64,000 bases of DNA from Prorocentrum cordatum (lineage: Eukaryota; Sar; Dinophyceae; Prorocentrales; Prorocentraceae), in NCBI GenBank assembly GCA_963575745.1, contig CAUYUJ010002750.1:15001-79000 (forward strand), written 5' to 3'. Made by a program: the position numbers and the translations under genes. This document shows positions 41,862-53,381 of the stretch, one piece after another. Position 1 is the first letter of the stretch; the number at the start of each line of letters is the position of its first letter. Below the pieces are notes generated by a model. That model was not told the DNA's origin, made no database searches, and worked only from the letters and a program-made list of their open reading frames with translations.

Positions 41862-42934
41862 CTAATCTGCGGCGTAGAGCTTTTCGAAGTGGTCCTTCCA
41901 AACCATACCCGCCCCAACCAAGTCCATCTTACCGTCTACCCATGCTGCCACCCGCTCATCCTTGAACCACGCAATGCCTTTGAAGTAATTGGTGTCGATC
42001 TTGTATTTCACCGCAGCCCCAATGTCCCCGTTGACCTCGACGATCTTCCTCACCATCATCCGGACCGCCCGCTCACGTTTTGCATCCTCCGATGTCGGGT
42101 CCCTGTACTTGTAATCCGTATTGCAGTACAGGTTCTGGCCATTGTACTTATGAACATGTTGGCCCGCCTTCTTGCGCACGTGTTTCCACATGGCCTCAGA
42201 CGTTTTGAACCGTGCGCCACCGCGTTCCGCAAATCCCTTCCCATATGCGAAAGTTTCCTCTACGTCCTCCCTGGCCTCGGCGAGCACGCCTTCCATGAAT
42301 TTCACGATATCCGGTGCTTTGCTGTCCTCAGGAAAGCGCCCGGGGTTCACGGTGCGACCAAACTGATCCTCCCTTTACCCTTAGTCTGACCCCCAGTTCC
42401 AATCGTCGAAAACCCTTTCCCAATAAGACCTTCCTCCTTGATGATGCCGTTTTACCAACTTGGGTATATCATCCCGTAGTGTGGAAACCTCCTGCTTGAT
42501 CATATCCGCTGCTTTCATGGCCAAGTCTGCCGTGACCTTAGCCTGCTTAGCGGTATTCGCTGCTTCGGCCATGTTTGTCTTCACCTCCTGCATGTCCTCC
42601 CTCATGCTTTTCATCATCGTCATCATCTTCTTCATCATGCCGACCATCGCCTTAGACCCCTCAGCCGCATCGTCATCGTTGAGGTCATCCTCTTCGTCCA
42701 TGTCAATATTCTCCTTGTCCTTCCCGATATTGGCCTTCTTCTCCTCAGGAGTCTCCCAGTGTGGCCGTCATTCTTCCTCGTCGCCATCCTGTACTCTATA
42801 TAGCAGATCCCACTGAAACCGTGATGCTGGAGGGCGCCACCCCAGTCAACAAAGAATCTGAGCAGATCGTGTATCAGGTTCGCCTTGAGGTGCAAGCCAG
42901 GGTTCCTCCTAGAAGCGAGCCAGCCCATGGCCAA
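41862..42934 (-). pseudogene. LINE-B ORF1-like region
   Basis: Two open stretches: 42701-42381, acidic then helical (KKMMTMMKSMREDMQEVK; probable coiled coil), and 42350-41862, basic (FKTSEAMWKHVRKKAGQ, YCNTDYKYRDPTSEDAKRE). Coiled coil followed by a basic RNA-binding part is the usual ORF1 layout, though no RRM or knuckle is seen. Confidence 0.45.
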
Positions 42935-43127
42935 AATGCATACTTAAGCCCTTGAGCCAAAATGGCTTGGTCCAGGTCCTGTCCAGTCCTGGCCAGGTCC
43001 GGTCCAGTCCAGGCCCCCGTGGTCGGCGGGGTCCTGGGCTTGCTGTAAGCCTCCCGCGCGGCGGCGAAGCGGACCCAGGCCCCCCGCTGTCGGCTGGCGA
43101 GGCAAGACAGCTCACCAGTAGTGGTCA

Positions 43128-43521
43128 TGCCAAAAAAACCCTCCTCCTCCTCCTCCTCCTCCTCCTCCTCCTGCTCCTCCTCCTCCTCCTGCTCCCCCCC
43201 CCCTCCTCCTCCTCCGCCTCCTCCTCTCCTCCTCCTCCTCCTCCTCCTCCTCTCCTCGTCTCCTCCTCCTCCTCCTCCTCCTCGTCCTCGTCCTCCTCCT
43301 CCCCCCCTCCTCCCTCCTCCTCCTCCCCTCCTCCTCCTCCTCCTCCTCCTCCTCTCCTCCTCCTCCTCTCCTCCTGCTCCCCCCCCGCCTCCTCCTCCTC
43401 CTCCTCCTCCTCCTCCTCCTCCTCCTCCTCCCTCCCTCCTCCTCCTCTCCTCCTCCTCCTCCTCCTCCTCCTCCTCCTCCTCCTCCTCCTCCTCCTCCTC
43501 CTCCTCCTCCTCCTCCTCCTC

Positions 43522-43552
<31 letters not shown>

Positions 43553-43682
43553 TCCTCCTCCTCTCCTCCTCCTCCTCCGTCCTCCCTCCGTCCTCGTCCT
43601 CGTCCTCGTCCTTCCTCCTCCTCCTCCTCCTCCTCCTCCTCCTCCTCCTCCTCCTCCTCCTCCTCCTCCTCCTCCTCCTCCG
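43128..43682. repeat. TCC array
   Basis: A long uninterrupted-to-lightly interrupted TCC array with C-runs. It abuts the 3' end of exon C on the minus strand, so it forms the first 500 or so bases of intron C-D. Confidence 0.95.
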
Positions 43683-43692
43683 CGCGAGGCTC

Positions 43693-43780
43693 CTTGATGG
43701 CGCTCACCATCCACTCTGGGCTCTTGTGGCCGGCCGGCGGTGCCACGACGAGGGAGCCCCCGCAGGTGAGCGCGGGGAAC
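43693..43780 (-). CDS. Adenylation-domain exon C (A4-A5 region)
   Basis: 88 bases, phase 1 start, phase 0 end: FPALTCGGSLVVAPPAGHK then SPEWMVSAIK. In relatives A4 is followed by L-x-x-G-G-x-L-V-x-A-P-P, exactly as here. The acceptor is excellent (ctttccctcaccctcag|GTTCCCC). The first base completes the Met codon left by exon B. The donor is ATCAAG|GAGCCT (a GA donor), and the next exon begins GAGCAT. A TCC array starts 11 bases after the exon and a GGA array ends 14 or so bases before it. Confidence 0.87.
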
Positions 43781-43794
43781 CTGAGGGTGAGGGA

Positions 43795-43892
43795 AAGGAG
43801 GAGGCGGAGGAGGAGGAGGGGAGGAGGAGGGGGAGGGAGGAGAGGAGAGGAGGAGGAGGAGGAGGAGGAGGAGGAGGAGGAGGAGGAGGAGG
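43795..43892. repeat. GGA array
   Basis: Purine triplets opposite in sense to the TCC array on the other side of exon C. From 43.9 to 45.0 kb there is GGGA-rich, low-complexity sequence and no supported gene. Confidence 0.92.
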
Positions 43893-45034
43893 GGGTCGTC
43901 GTAGCTAGGGCAGCTATTTTTGCGCTTTCGCGCCTCCCTCCCCCCATTGATGAGGGACTCGCGCCTCGCTCCGAAATAGCCCAGACAGCGAAACGCGAAG
44001 CGCGACTAACTTCGCACCCTCGGGGTGGCCCTAGTCGGAGGGCGAGGGAGGGGATGGCGGGGGAGGGAAGGGGTACTTCGCTGGAGTTCTTTAATATCTA
44101 CAGAGTGGGACTGGAGGGGCGAATGGGGAGGGGGGGGGAGGGAGGGAGGGAGCGGGGAGGGGAGGGAGGGAGCAGGGAGCAGGGAGCAGGGGAGAGAGCA
44201 GGGAGGAGGTCAATAACGGATCGTCGCGCGCCGGAGCGTCCACGATTTGCTCCAATTTTCCACGATTTACTTGCGTCCACGAGAGTCGCCGGAGAGTCCA
44301 AAGGAGGGGAGGGAGGAATCGGTATCGGCAAGAGAAAACAAGCTGGCGGTGTCAAGCCGAAATAAAACGGACTGAGGTGTGTGTGCAGATGAGCGCACGG
44401 GTCCCACTCTGATATCAGATTCCAGTCGAACATGGATCAGAGGGTGGGGCCGAGACCGAGGACGGCGCGAGAGAGGCAGTCCTCAAGGCTATTCTTGACG
44501 ACATCTGCTGTCCCTCGACTCGCGCCAGAACGTCCACGATATGCTCAAAATTTCCTTGGAGATCTTTCGACTTACCGAGCTTTATCCGGGTTTGTATCGA
44601 TTCACCTGCCCTTCCATCGATTTGTCTGGCCTGATCCCCGCAAGTCGATTGGAGATAAAGGGTCAAGCCTTTGGGGAGGAGGTCGTCGTCGAACGGCGGT
44701 ATGGCTGAGGTCAGCGTGCCCGAAGACTGAGACGGGAGGCTGGGTGCGCAGAGCAGGGAGGAGAAGGGAGAAGGGGTCCGGGAAGAGGGAGGAGGATGCA
44801 GGAGGAGGCAGGAGGGGAAGGAGGAGGGAGGGAGGGAGAGAGGGAGGGGAGGAGAGAGACGATCCCAGCAGGGAGGGAGAGAGAGAGAGAGAGGGAGAGA
44901 GGAAGAAGCGGGAAGTAGAGGACACGGAGGGCTCGGGGAGACTCTAAGATTCAAATGTTTGTTCGTAGTTGTCCAACCATCCTGTGGTTTTGGGTCCACG
45001 TTCTGAGGAGACAGCGCCCAGCGTCTCCACTCCT

Positions 45035-45171
45035 TTTCCGCCTCCTCCTCCTCCTCCTCTCCTCGTCCTCGTCCTCGTCCTCCTTCTCCTCCTCATCGTC
45101 GTCGTCGTCATCGTCATCATCGTCATCGTCATAATCACCACCATCAGTATCATCATCATCATCATCATCAG

Positions 45172-45219
<48 letters not shown>

Positions 45220-45612
45220 TATCATCATCAACATCATCATCATCAGCAGCATCATCACCATCATTATCATCAACAACAGCACCAACACCATTATCATCGG
45301 CAGCAGGGATCAGCATCAGCATCATTATGATCACCATCACCATCACCATCACCAGCGTCAGCGTCAGCATCGGCATCAGCATCATCATCATCAATATCAT
45401 CATCATCAGCAGCAACATCATCATCATCACCATCATCATCATCATCGTCATCATCATCATCATCATCACTGTCATCGTCAGCATCAGCACCATCACCCCC
45501 ACCATCATCATCCTCATCCTCCTCATCATCATCATCATTACCATCACCATCACCATCATCATCCTCCTCTTCCTCCTCCTCCTCATCATCCTCCTCCTCC
45601 TCCTCCTCCTCC

Positions 45613-45684
<72 letters not shown>

Positions 45685-45687
45685 TCG

Positions 45688-45732
<45 letters not shown>

Positions 45733-45735
45733 CAT
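45035..45735. repeat. TCC, ATC and GTC triplet arrays
   Basis: ATC/CAT arrays with CAG and CACC interruptions (45085-45560), TCC (45560-45612), ATC, GTC (45645-45690), then ATC. Long frames are artefacts. Confidence 0.95.
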
Positions 45736-45774
45736 CATCATCGCCATCCCCCTCCTCACTCCTCCTATGCCTGC

Positions 45775-46870
45775 ATATGCCCTCCGCATGTCTCTGCTTC
45801 GGAACACCCCTTACACGTTTTGTGGCCCCACAGGCAGGGTCCGCATGCGCCCACCCGCTCATTTCGACACACCCTCGCACACATCGTGGCCCCATAGGCC
45901 ATGGGGTGTTCCACGCAGAACCCCAGTGGCAGGATCCGCATGCGCCTGCGCCCCCAGGCCCATTTCGGCACATCCCTCACACGCTTCGTGGCCGCATAAG
46001 GAGCCCCATCGAAGGTCTCAGTGGCAGGGTCCGCATGCGTCCCCCCGCCCATTTTGGCACACCCCTCACACACTCTGTGGCCCCATAATCAGGGTTCTCC
46101 ACCCAAACCCCCAATCGCAGGGCAGGGTCCGCATGCGTCCGCCCGGCCATCTCGGCACACCCCTCGCACGATTCGTGGCCCGATATCTCGGGTGCTCCAC
46201 CCACACACACACACCCAGTGGCAGGGATCGCATGCGTCCGCCCGCTCATTTCGGCACACGCCTCACACGCTGAAAAGCTCCACGCAAGGCCCACTGGCAA
46301 GGTCTGCATGCGTCCCCCGCCGATCTCGGCACACCCCTCACACGCTGGGTGGCTCCATAATCAGGGCGCTCCATCCAGACCCGCAGCGGTGGGGTCCGCA
46401 TGCGTCCCCCCACCCATGTCTCCACACCCTTCACACGCTTCGTGGCCCATAATTCGAGCGCTTCACCCAAGCCCCCACTGGCAGGGTCCGCATGCGTCCC
46501 CACGCACACAGCGGTACACGCCAGACACGTTTCGTGGCTCCACAGGGAGCTCCACCGAGGGCTCTTGTGGCAAGGTTCGCATGCGTCCCCCCGCCCATTT
46601 CGGCACACCCCTCACACGTTTCGTAGTTCTACCGGGAGCTCCACCGAAGGCTCTTGCTGCAAGGTTTGCGTGCGTCCCCGCGCACATTGCGGCACACCTT
46701 CACACGTTTCGTGGCCTCACAGGGAGCTCCCCCCAAGGCTCTTGTGACAAAATTCGCACGCGCCCCCGCGCCCATATCGGCGCCCCCCTCGCACGTTGCG
46801 CTGCTCCATAAAGAGTTCCGCAGAAGCCGGAACTCACAACTGCATATGGTTAGGTCCTTCGCCGGTTAAA
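45775..46870 (+). repeat. ~90 bp tandem repeat S1, about eleven copies
   Basis: Each unit contains ggcagggtccgcatgcgtcc, then cccatttcggcacacccctc, then cacacgtttcgtggcccca. The cgcatgcg core recurs about every 85-98 bases from 45850 to 46756. After the last unit is a unique flank (actgcatatggttaggtcct) also found, inverted, beside the S1 array at 61.8 kb. GGA-type sequence follows (46880-47075). Confidence 0.85.
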
Positions 46871-47689
46871 TTTTTCCGAGGAGGAGGTGGAGGAGGGGCA
46901 GGGGGAGGGGGAGGAGCAGGGGGAGGAAGAGGAGGAGGAGGAGGAGGCGGAACGAGAGACGAGGAACGAGAAGGAGGAGGAGGGGGGGGAGGAGCAGGGG
47001 GAGGAGCAGGAACGAGGGAGAAGCAGGGAGAGGAGGGGGAGGAGGGGGGGAGGAGGGGGAGGAGCAGGAACGAGGGAGAAAGATTTTGCCGCTGCGCTGC
47101 TTGGCCACGAAGTTTCGCAATCCTCGCGGCCTTTTGGGGCCGAGCAGCCGATGAGCTCGGCACTGAAGAATAAGCCGGCAGACGAACATACACCAGCGCG
47201 CCGACGATCAAGGCACACGCCCCCGCAGCACCTGGCACAAACAAAACATGTGCAGGATATTCGGTGCAGACAGACGGCTTACTCGAACAAACGAACCACG
47301 CTGCTGGCCTTAACGTCCATCCAAACCGTATTTAGCTTGGGGTGCCTGCCAGCGAATATCCGCTTCCCATACTGTTTCGCGCTCCGAGGGTTAGCTGGCT
47401 GGCGGCAACACTTCTGGCTGAGGTGCCAAACATAATTACCTGTCGAAGCCGCCCTACAACGGAGGCACACACACACACACACGTCAGAACAAGAAAGACC
47501 AATGCACTGATGTTCGAGGTTCTGGAGTGTGTCCATCTCGAGTTTGTGCTTCTTGGTGCATGCTGAATTGTTGCGTGGCCACACTCCCTGACAGACTATC
47601 AAGCAGTGGCTGCTCTGCAAGAAGGATCCGACCTTTCTCCACTGGTGAAGATGGCGGTGGAGTGGGGGCACAAACTCGAACTTAACCGT

Positions 47690-48262
47690 GGTGGCCTCGG
47701 ACAGGTCGCATGCAGGCCATAATGAGAACAGCTTGGCCGCCAACACAAACGGCTTTGGCGACCCCGATGCACCTGTCCAGCCACTCGGACTGTTCGGGGC
47801 TGGGCCTCTTATTGGCTAACTCACCTAACTCAGCATAGTGGTCGGCTAGATCGTTACCAAACTTACAAACAAATATCCACTACCAGAAGCCACTTCCTCC
47901 GACACGTGAACCTTGACTTCAACTATGGGCCCCACCTGACAGTCGGAGGTCCGAATCAACATCCCAGCGTGAACCCTCGTATAAGACAAATTCTCGGACC
48001 GGGGTTTGGCCCACAACTCTACTACAGTCTGGCAGTCGCTGTACCCCGTAGGAGGAGCAACAGCATTTTGGCAAGCAGCATTGCAGGCAACAAACTCCCC
48101 AGCCTGGGCAGTTTGGGGGATGGGGAGAGCGACGGGGGCGTAGACATGTCCCAACTCCTGCCCAAAGTTAGAAACCGAAGCAGAACTCCAACCCGTCGTC
48201 CGAGACAACTCCCTGATCGTAGATCGTATGCTCGACCCGTCCACGAAAGCATGCCTGTCACC
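47690..48262 (-). pseudogene. LINE-type RNase H relic (minus strand)
   Basis: All four RNase H acidic blocks are visible: AFVDGSSIRST (first Asp), QAGEFVACNAA (Glu), YSDCQTVVELW (second Asp) and FGNDLADHYAEL (final Asp). There is one frameshift before the last block, near 47.87 kb. The fold removes RNA from RNA-DNA hybrids; in this setting it is a fragment of a LINE ORF2. It is in the opposite strand sense to the relic at 15.6 kb and not obviously the same family. Sequence from 47.1 to 47.69 kb may be its degraded continuation. Confidence 0.6.
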
Positions 48263-48544
48263 TGATAGTCATCACGCTCGGGCTCGCGATGATGTTTGAA
48301 GGCAAGTTCGACGTTGCTGGGAGGTGGGAAGACATCCCCCAGATGCGTGAACGGCCCCAGATTGTGTAACATCTTTGCCGCTTCGGACAAGGAGTCGCGA
48401 GGGAGGCGGAGGCGGAGGAGGAGGAGGAGGAGGAGGAGGCTCGGGGGAGGGCAGGCGGACGCAGCAGGCGCAGGCGGGCAGGGCGAGCAGAGAGAGGCGC
48501 ACGGTGGGGGAGCGAGCGGGGACGGGGGCGGCGCGGGCGGGAGC

Positions 48545-48611
48545 ATCTCCCACTCGATGACCGCCCAGAAGTAGGGGGACTTCAGCATCGCCACCGAGGT
48601 GTGGTCCATGC
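48545..48611 (-). CDS. Adenylation-domain exon B (motif A4)
   Basis: 67 bases (phase 2 start, phase 2 end): DHTSVAMLKSPYFWAVIEW then EM. This is the A4 region; the W-E-M-F ending (F from exon C) aligns with W-E-M-F of classical A4. The A4 Asp that binds the amino group of amino-acid substrates aligns with Ala here. The acceptor is ccaccgtag|GCATGG and the donor GAGAT|GCTCCC (GC type). With exon A the junction restores Cys-Gly-Met, as in relatives. Motif and phase both fit. Confidence 0.85.
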
Positions 48612-48614
48612 CTA

Positions 48615-49440
48615 CGGTGGAGGCCAGTCCACAAGAAACCTTCCACAAGAAACCCAACCCTGAGACCCCAGGACGTCCATGGATTTTTGGTGGGAACGTC
48701 ACGCTTTCCACAGCAACACCATCGAAACTCAAGAAACCCAGGGCACCCTGGAGGCAAGCAGGGTGCTTCTTGGCATGGGCCTCCGCTGTGGCGTATGCGG
48801 GAAGCTGGGAACCAGACGGGCAAGAAACACCATGGACGGAGTGGTAAGCTGGAGTAGGGAAAATCGCCCGCGGGCGGGCCCGCACAGGAGAACCAGAGCG
48901 GGCCCGACCGAAAAAGCAATCCTTTTCGACAGCCCCGGGCCCCGAGTCGGCCCGGCGACGCCGTCCGCCACGGAAGACGCGGCGCAGGACGCCTTTTCCC
49001 TGGCGCAGCACGCCCGAGCGGGCCGCGCGCGACGCGCGCGGCCCACCTCCGAGGAGGGTGCCCAGACCCAAGACATAGAAACACGCAGATGCGCCGGACT
49101 ATCCTTGGGGGGCCTCCGTTCAGTCCGACGCGAGAAACGAAAAACAGCCCGAAGCTAATAGAACGAAGGCGCCGGCGTGGCCAGCAAGGGGGCGGCCCTG
49201 GGAAGAACATTTAAAAAACACAATCGCGCGGACCGGGCAAAATAAAACGAAGAAGATCCAGCCGCGGCCGCGGACCCCCCGCCTCAGTCTCAGACGAGGA
49301 AGCACAAAGGGCTGGCGCGCAAACAATAGGAAGAAGTCTTAATCGGTGCGCCTGGGACGGGCTGCCCAGGCCGAAACACAAGGGCATGGCCCCGAACAAA
49401 CAAAAAAGAGCTGAAAACGCATGTGAATTTGAAAACCCAA
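48615..49440. other. Intron A-B, GC-rich section without a supported gene
   Basis: Long frames on both strands but no motif. There are Pro/Arg-rich translations and a stretch of imperfect aagaaaccc/ggtttcttgtgga duplications next to exon B (48635-48660). Confidence 0.5.
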
Positions 49441-50870
49441 TCGGGCACCGCTACGGGCCCACGTTAGTTCCCAAACCACGGGTTGCTACACACGCGCGCG
49501 CGCACACGCGCGCGCAAACGCGCACGCCGGCGCGAAAGCTGGGTGCCCTAACGCCCATGTAGCGTCGAAGCCCACATGGCAGCCTGTGACTTGCACCACA
49601 ATTGCAACAAAAACGCATGTTAAATTGAACATCCGATCGGGCAGCGCTGAAAGTTCACTTGGATTCCCAGGCCACAATGGCATCTTCTAACTTTGCGACA
49701 TCTACATGTTAGTGCGCACGCTGGCGCGCAGGCCTGGTGGCCACAACGCCAATGTAGTCTCGAGGCCACCATGGTGGCGTGTTTTTTTCAGCACAACTAG
49801 ACAAAACGCATGCTAACTTGCAAGTGCAATCGGGCACCGCCAAGGGTTCACTTTGATTCCCAGGCCACCGTTGCAGTTTTCATACTGTGACATACGCAAA
49901 CTGTCACACACGCGCGCGCACGCTGGCGCGCAGGACGAGCAGCCAAACGCCCATGTAGTGTCGAAACCAACGAGGCGGCGTGTCATTTATCAAAATCACA
50001 GAGGCGAATGTTAACGAACAAATCCAATCGGGCATCGGTAACTGATCACTTTTGTTCCAAGGCCAACACGGCGGTTTGTATTGTCCGACCAAATACATAC
50101 GGCCACACACGCTCGCGCACACGCTGCCGCGCAGGCCAGGTGGCCAAACGCCCATGTAGCGTCGAAACCACCATGGCGGCGCGTGTCTCTCACCACAGCC
50201 GGACAAAAAACAACTGAATTTGAAAACCCCATCCAGCACTGCTAGGGGTTCACTTGACTTCCCGAATCAACATGGCGTTTTTTTTCCGTTGTGACATACA
50301 CGCCCCACCCCCCCCCCACATACACACACACACACACTCACTCACTCACTCACTCACTCACACTGGCGCGCACGTTGGCACATAGGCCTGGTGGCAAAAC
50401 GCCCATGTAGTCTCGAGGCCGCCATGGCGGCGTGCGTTGTCAGCACATCCACAGAAAACGCATGCTAACTTGAAAATGCCACTGTGCACCGTTAAGGGGG
50501 CCCTTAATCCCAACAAAAAGCATTTCGGTACACACGCATGCGCGCGCACACTGGTGCGCAGGCTGGGTTACCCAACGCCCATGTAGTGTCGAAGCAAGCA
50601 TGGCAGCGTGTCTTTTACCAAACCCACTGATAAAACAAACTCGTGAGAATCCAATCGGGTTCCGCAACGTAAGGGCTTACTTTAGTTTCCAAACCAACAT
50701 GGCTGCTTTCTACTGCGACATATACATGCTGCAGCACACGTGGGCGCAAACCGTTGTGTGGGCGCTGGCGCACAGGCCTGGTGGTCCAACGCCCACGCAG
50801 TGTCGAAACCAGCTCCTCCGCCTCCGAAACAAGTCTGGCGCCGCAGCGTCCGTTCAGCACTGTTTGCCAC
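49440..50870. repeat. ~200 bp tandem repeat S2, about seven copies
   Basis: The anchor aacgcccatgtag(t/c)gtcgaa recurs near 49550, 49742, 49946, 50147, 50399, 50575 and 50790. Each unit also carries cacacgcgcgcgcacgctgg, caatcgggcaccgc and ccaccatggcggcgtg-like words. The short Ala/Cys-rich frames in it are repeat translations. Confidence 0.85.
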
Positions 50871-50924
50871 CATTTCCAATATGTTAGCCAGCGTGGGCCC
50901 CGAACAAGTGCTTCTAGTATGATA

Positions 50925-50970
50925 TGTATATGAATATGTTTGTATGTGTATATGTATGTGCATATATCTG

Positions 50971-51010
<40 letters not shown>

Positions 51011-51500
51011 CTGCCCCCCCCCCCCTCAGCGCCCCCCAGCGACCATCTTTCTCTTCCTCCTCCTGCTCATCTTCCTCCTGCTCCCTCTCATGATACTCTT
51101 GTCCCTTCTCTCCGTCATAATCCTGCGTCCACCCAACCCCCCCCCCCCAGCACTCCGAAGGCCCCAGTGGCAGGCCCCAGTGGCAGGGCCCTCATGCCTC
51201 CACCCCATTGGGAGGAGGACGCTGAAAGCGAGAGGAGTCGGATGTGGAGAAAAGAGAGTGAGGGGGAGGAGGAGGAGGGGGAGGAGGAGGAGGAGGAGGA
51301 GGAGGAGGAGGAGGAGGAGGAGCGGAGGTGGACCGAGGAGAAACGACGACGACGATGCGCATGATGATGATGATGATGATGATTACAAGTACAAGTACGA
51401 GTACGAGTGCGAACATAATCGCAATGACGATGACGATGATAATGGCGACGATGATGATGAGGATGAGGATGATAGTGATGATGATTAAAATGATGATGGG
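50925..51500. repeat. TA/TG runs, GGA and GAT arrays
   Basis: TATG then (TA)n at 50925-51008, a C(11) run at 51015, GGA at 51262-51320, and GAT/ACAAGTACGAG repeats at 51365-51490. Confidence 0.9.
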
Positions 51501-51599
51501 AGATGGAGGACGAGCTTCACGCTCTTAGCGCATCCTTTCATCATTTACTTAATCTTGCTCGTGTGGATTATTACTCTGCCGTGTATTATTTAGATTTGC

Positions 51600-51790
51600 A
51601 AGGCCCCATGCTCGCCGCGTCCTCCCTCTCAGCACTCCTCTCTCTACCTCCCAAAACCAAGAAACAACAAACATACACAATGTTTGGCGCCCTCGATGCA
51701 AGGAAACGCTGTGGATGTTTTTTGTTGTGTGGTTTTCTCTGGTCTGTGAATCAGCGAAACACTGTGTATGTTTGGTTTGTTTGTTTTTTT
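51600..51790 (+). repeat. Inverted repeat IR-Y, left arm
   Basis: It shares, in reverse complement with 55438-55628, the words tttggcgccctc, tgcaaggaaacgc, gaatcagcgaaacac and cctcccaaaacca. A few indels in T/A runs separate the copies. Confidence 0.8.
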
Positions 51791-51799
51791 GCTGTGTTC

Positions 51800-52140
51800 C
51801 GGCAAGGGCGGCAAACCCCAGACTCCGGGCACTGGCAAGGGCGGGAGCAACAACCACAAGAAGGCCAAAATGGCGGCGATGGTGTCGGAGCTCGCGAACA
51901 TGGTACGTGGGCAGGCGGCAGCCGGCTGCCATTCAAGCTTTCGTCGACGCCAAGCACCAGGGTTCGCCAGCCGACAAGGAGGCGATCAAGGCCATCATAG
52001 GCACCTACTGCCGCCACTGTCTGCTCGGGAGCCAGAAGCTCGCCCAGCAGCCGGGCCGAGTGCATGGCCGAGGGCGGCAGGCCGGCCACCCCGCGCAGCC
52101 GTTGCGCGCAGAAGGGAGTTGTAGCATTCCATTGGCTTGA
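51800..52140 (+). pseudogene. Unrecognised ORF fragment inside the recombinase element
   Basis: GKGGSNNHKKAKMAAMVSEL in one frame continues, after a frameshift near 51.92 kb, as IQAFVDAKHQGSPADKEAIK and IGTYCRHCLLGSQKLAQQPG in another. The composition is protein-like and helical. No domain is recognised. It may be a structural or gag-like gene of the surrounding element. Confidence 0.35.
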
Positions 52141-52216
52141 GGAGCGCACTAACTGACGCGCCAGCTGCGCGCGCGCAGCCTGTCGGCATCCCGCGCGGCG
52201 TGCCTCGACCCAGCCC

Positions 52217-52328
52217 AGTCTCTCTCTCTCTCTCTCTCTTTCTTTTCTCTCTCTCTCTCTCTCTCTCTCGCTCTCTCGCTCTCTCGCTCTCTCTCTCTCT
52301 CTCTCTATCTCTCTTTCTCGCTCTCTCG

Positions 52329-52360
<32 letters not shown>

Positions 52361-52397
52361 TTCTCTTTCTCTTTCTCTTTCTCTTTCTCTTTTTTTT

Positions 52398-52437
<40 letters not shown>
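52217..52437. repeat. CT-dinucleotide tract
   Basis: About 220 bases of CT with TTTC and CG interruptions, then T(14). A pure pyrimidine strand of this length could form triplex (H-DNA). From 52.45 to 53.38 kb no gene is supported. Confidence 0.95.
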
Positions 52438-52441
<4 letters not shown>

Positions 52442-53381
52442 CGTTTTCTGCTCGCTTGGCTGGCCGGTTAGTCTGGTGCGCCCGCGAGACACGCAGCCGC
52501 GCCGGTGCTGTCGGCAGAGAGGCCTTTCGCGTGGCATCTTGTGTGTTGTAATCCGTGAACAGGCCCCCGTGCCCCTTGCGGGCGAACGCGCCTCGTTCTC
52601 TTCGGGCGCACTCGTTTGTATAATGCACGGCGCCTGCGCGCTCGGGCCGGCTGCAGACTTACCACTTCGGCCCCAGCAGGCGGAGCGCCAGAAAAATCAT
52701 CTTCGTCGCCTGGGCGAAGGCAATTCCAAACTTCGCCCCAGGCAGAATTCTTTGTCTTGCAGGGGGAGGGTCAGACCCCGGCTTCGTCATTCCCACGCTT
52801 GCCATGTAGCACTTATATGCCTGCGGCAAACCCCGCCAGATTGCCAGCGCAGCGTTGTTGTTGGCGCGTGCGTCGTGGCCCTGCCAGACACGCTACTAGC
52901 GCGATCACCCGCCCGCGCGCGCCGAATGCGCCGCCAGGGACCAGCGAAGCAAACGAGCAAGAAGACATGCCCCCGGAGCGGGGGGTGTCCGGGGAGCCAC
53001 GAGCAGGCGGCCTGTTCAGTTTGCATTCCAATAGCACGGGCCCAGATCGCGCGGCCCCGACGGGCCTGTAGCGACCAGGAGGCGGAGGCGGGGCCACCAG
53101 GGCCTCTCTGCACACAAATCACAACTAATAAGGATCACCAGAAAACGCTCTGGTTGAAGAGGCTGGCGGGCCCGCTCCAGGGGGCACTTCTCGTCGGCAC
53201 CGGTGCCCCCAGAAAGCTCTCGCGGGGCACTGCAAGAGCGCAGTTCCCACTGGGGGCGCAGGCGACAGCGCCGCCTTCCAGCCCAGGGCCCCCTTCCCTC
53301 CCCCGCCCCTCCTCTCCAGCCCCTTGATTTCTTCCCTCCCCCCCCTCCGCTCCTGCAGCCGTTTCGGCTCAAGCCCTTGAC

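Larger units (their letters stand above)
38860..42950 (-). mobile_element. LINE-type non-LTR retrotransposon, decayed (LINE-B)
   Basis: A second minus-strand LINE, in intron C-D: ORF1-like segments (42.93-41.86 kb), endonuclease (41.84-40.5 kb), reverse transcriptase (40.52-39.4 kb) and a C-terminal tail with WLWAGHLARM at about 39.07 kb and DRDWWSSRVENFAAWF at about 38.89 kb. It is of a different family from LINE-A, closer to the WAGHLARM-type LINEs. It has many stops and frame changes. Confidence 0.78.

Noticed and set aside
44025-44999. Gly/Arg- and Ser/Pro-rich frames as a protein gene
   Set aside because: Sequence is GGGA-rich low complexity, with no motif on either strand.
45775-46870. 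Regular ~90 bp repeats as a CRISPR array
   Set aside because: Whole units are repeated with no unique spacers, there are no cas genes, and the context is eukaryotic.
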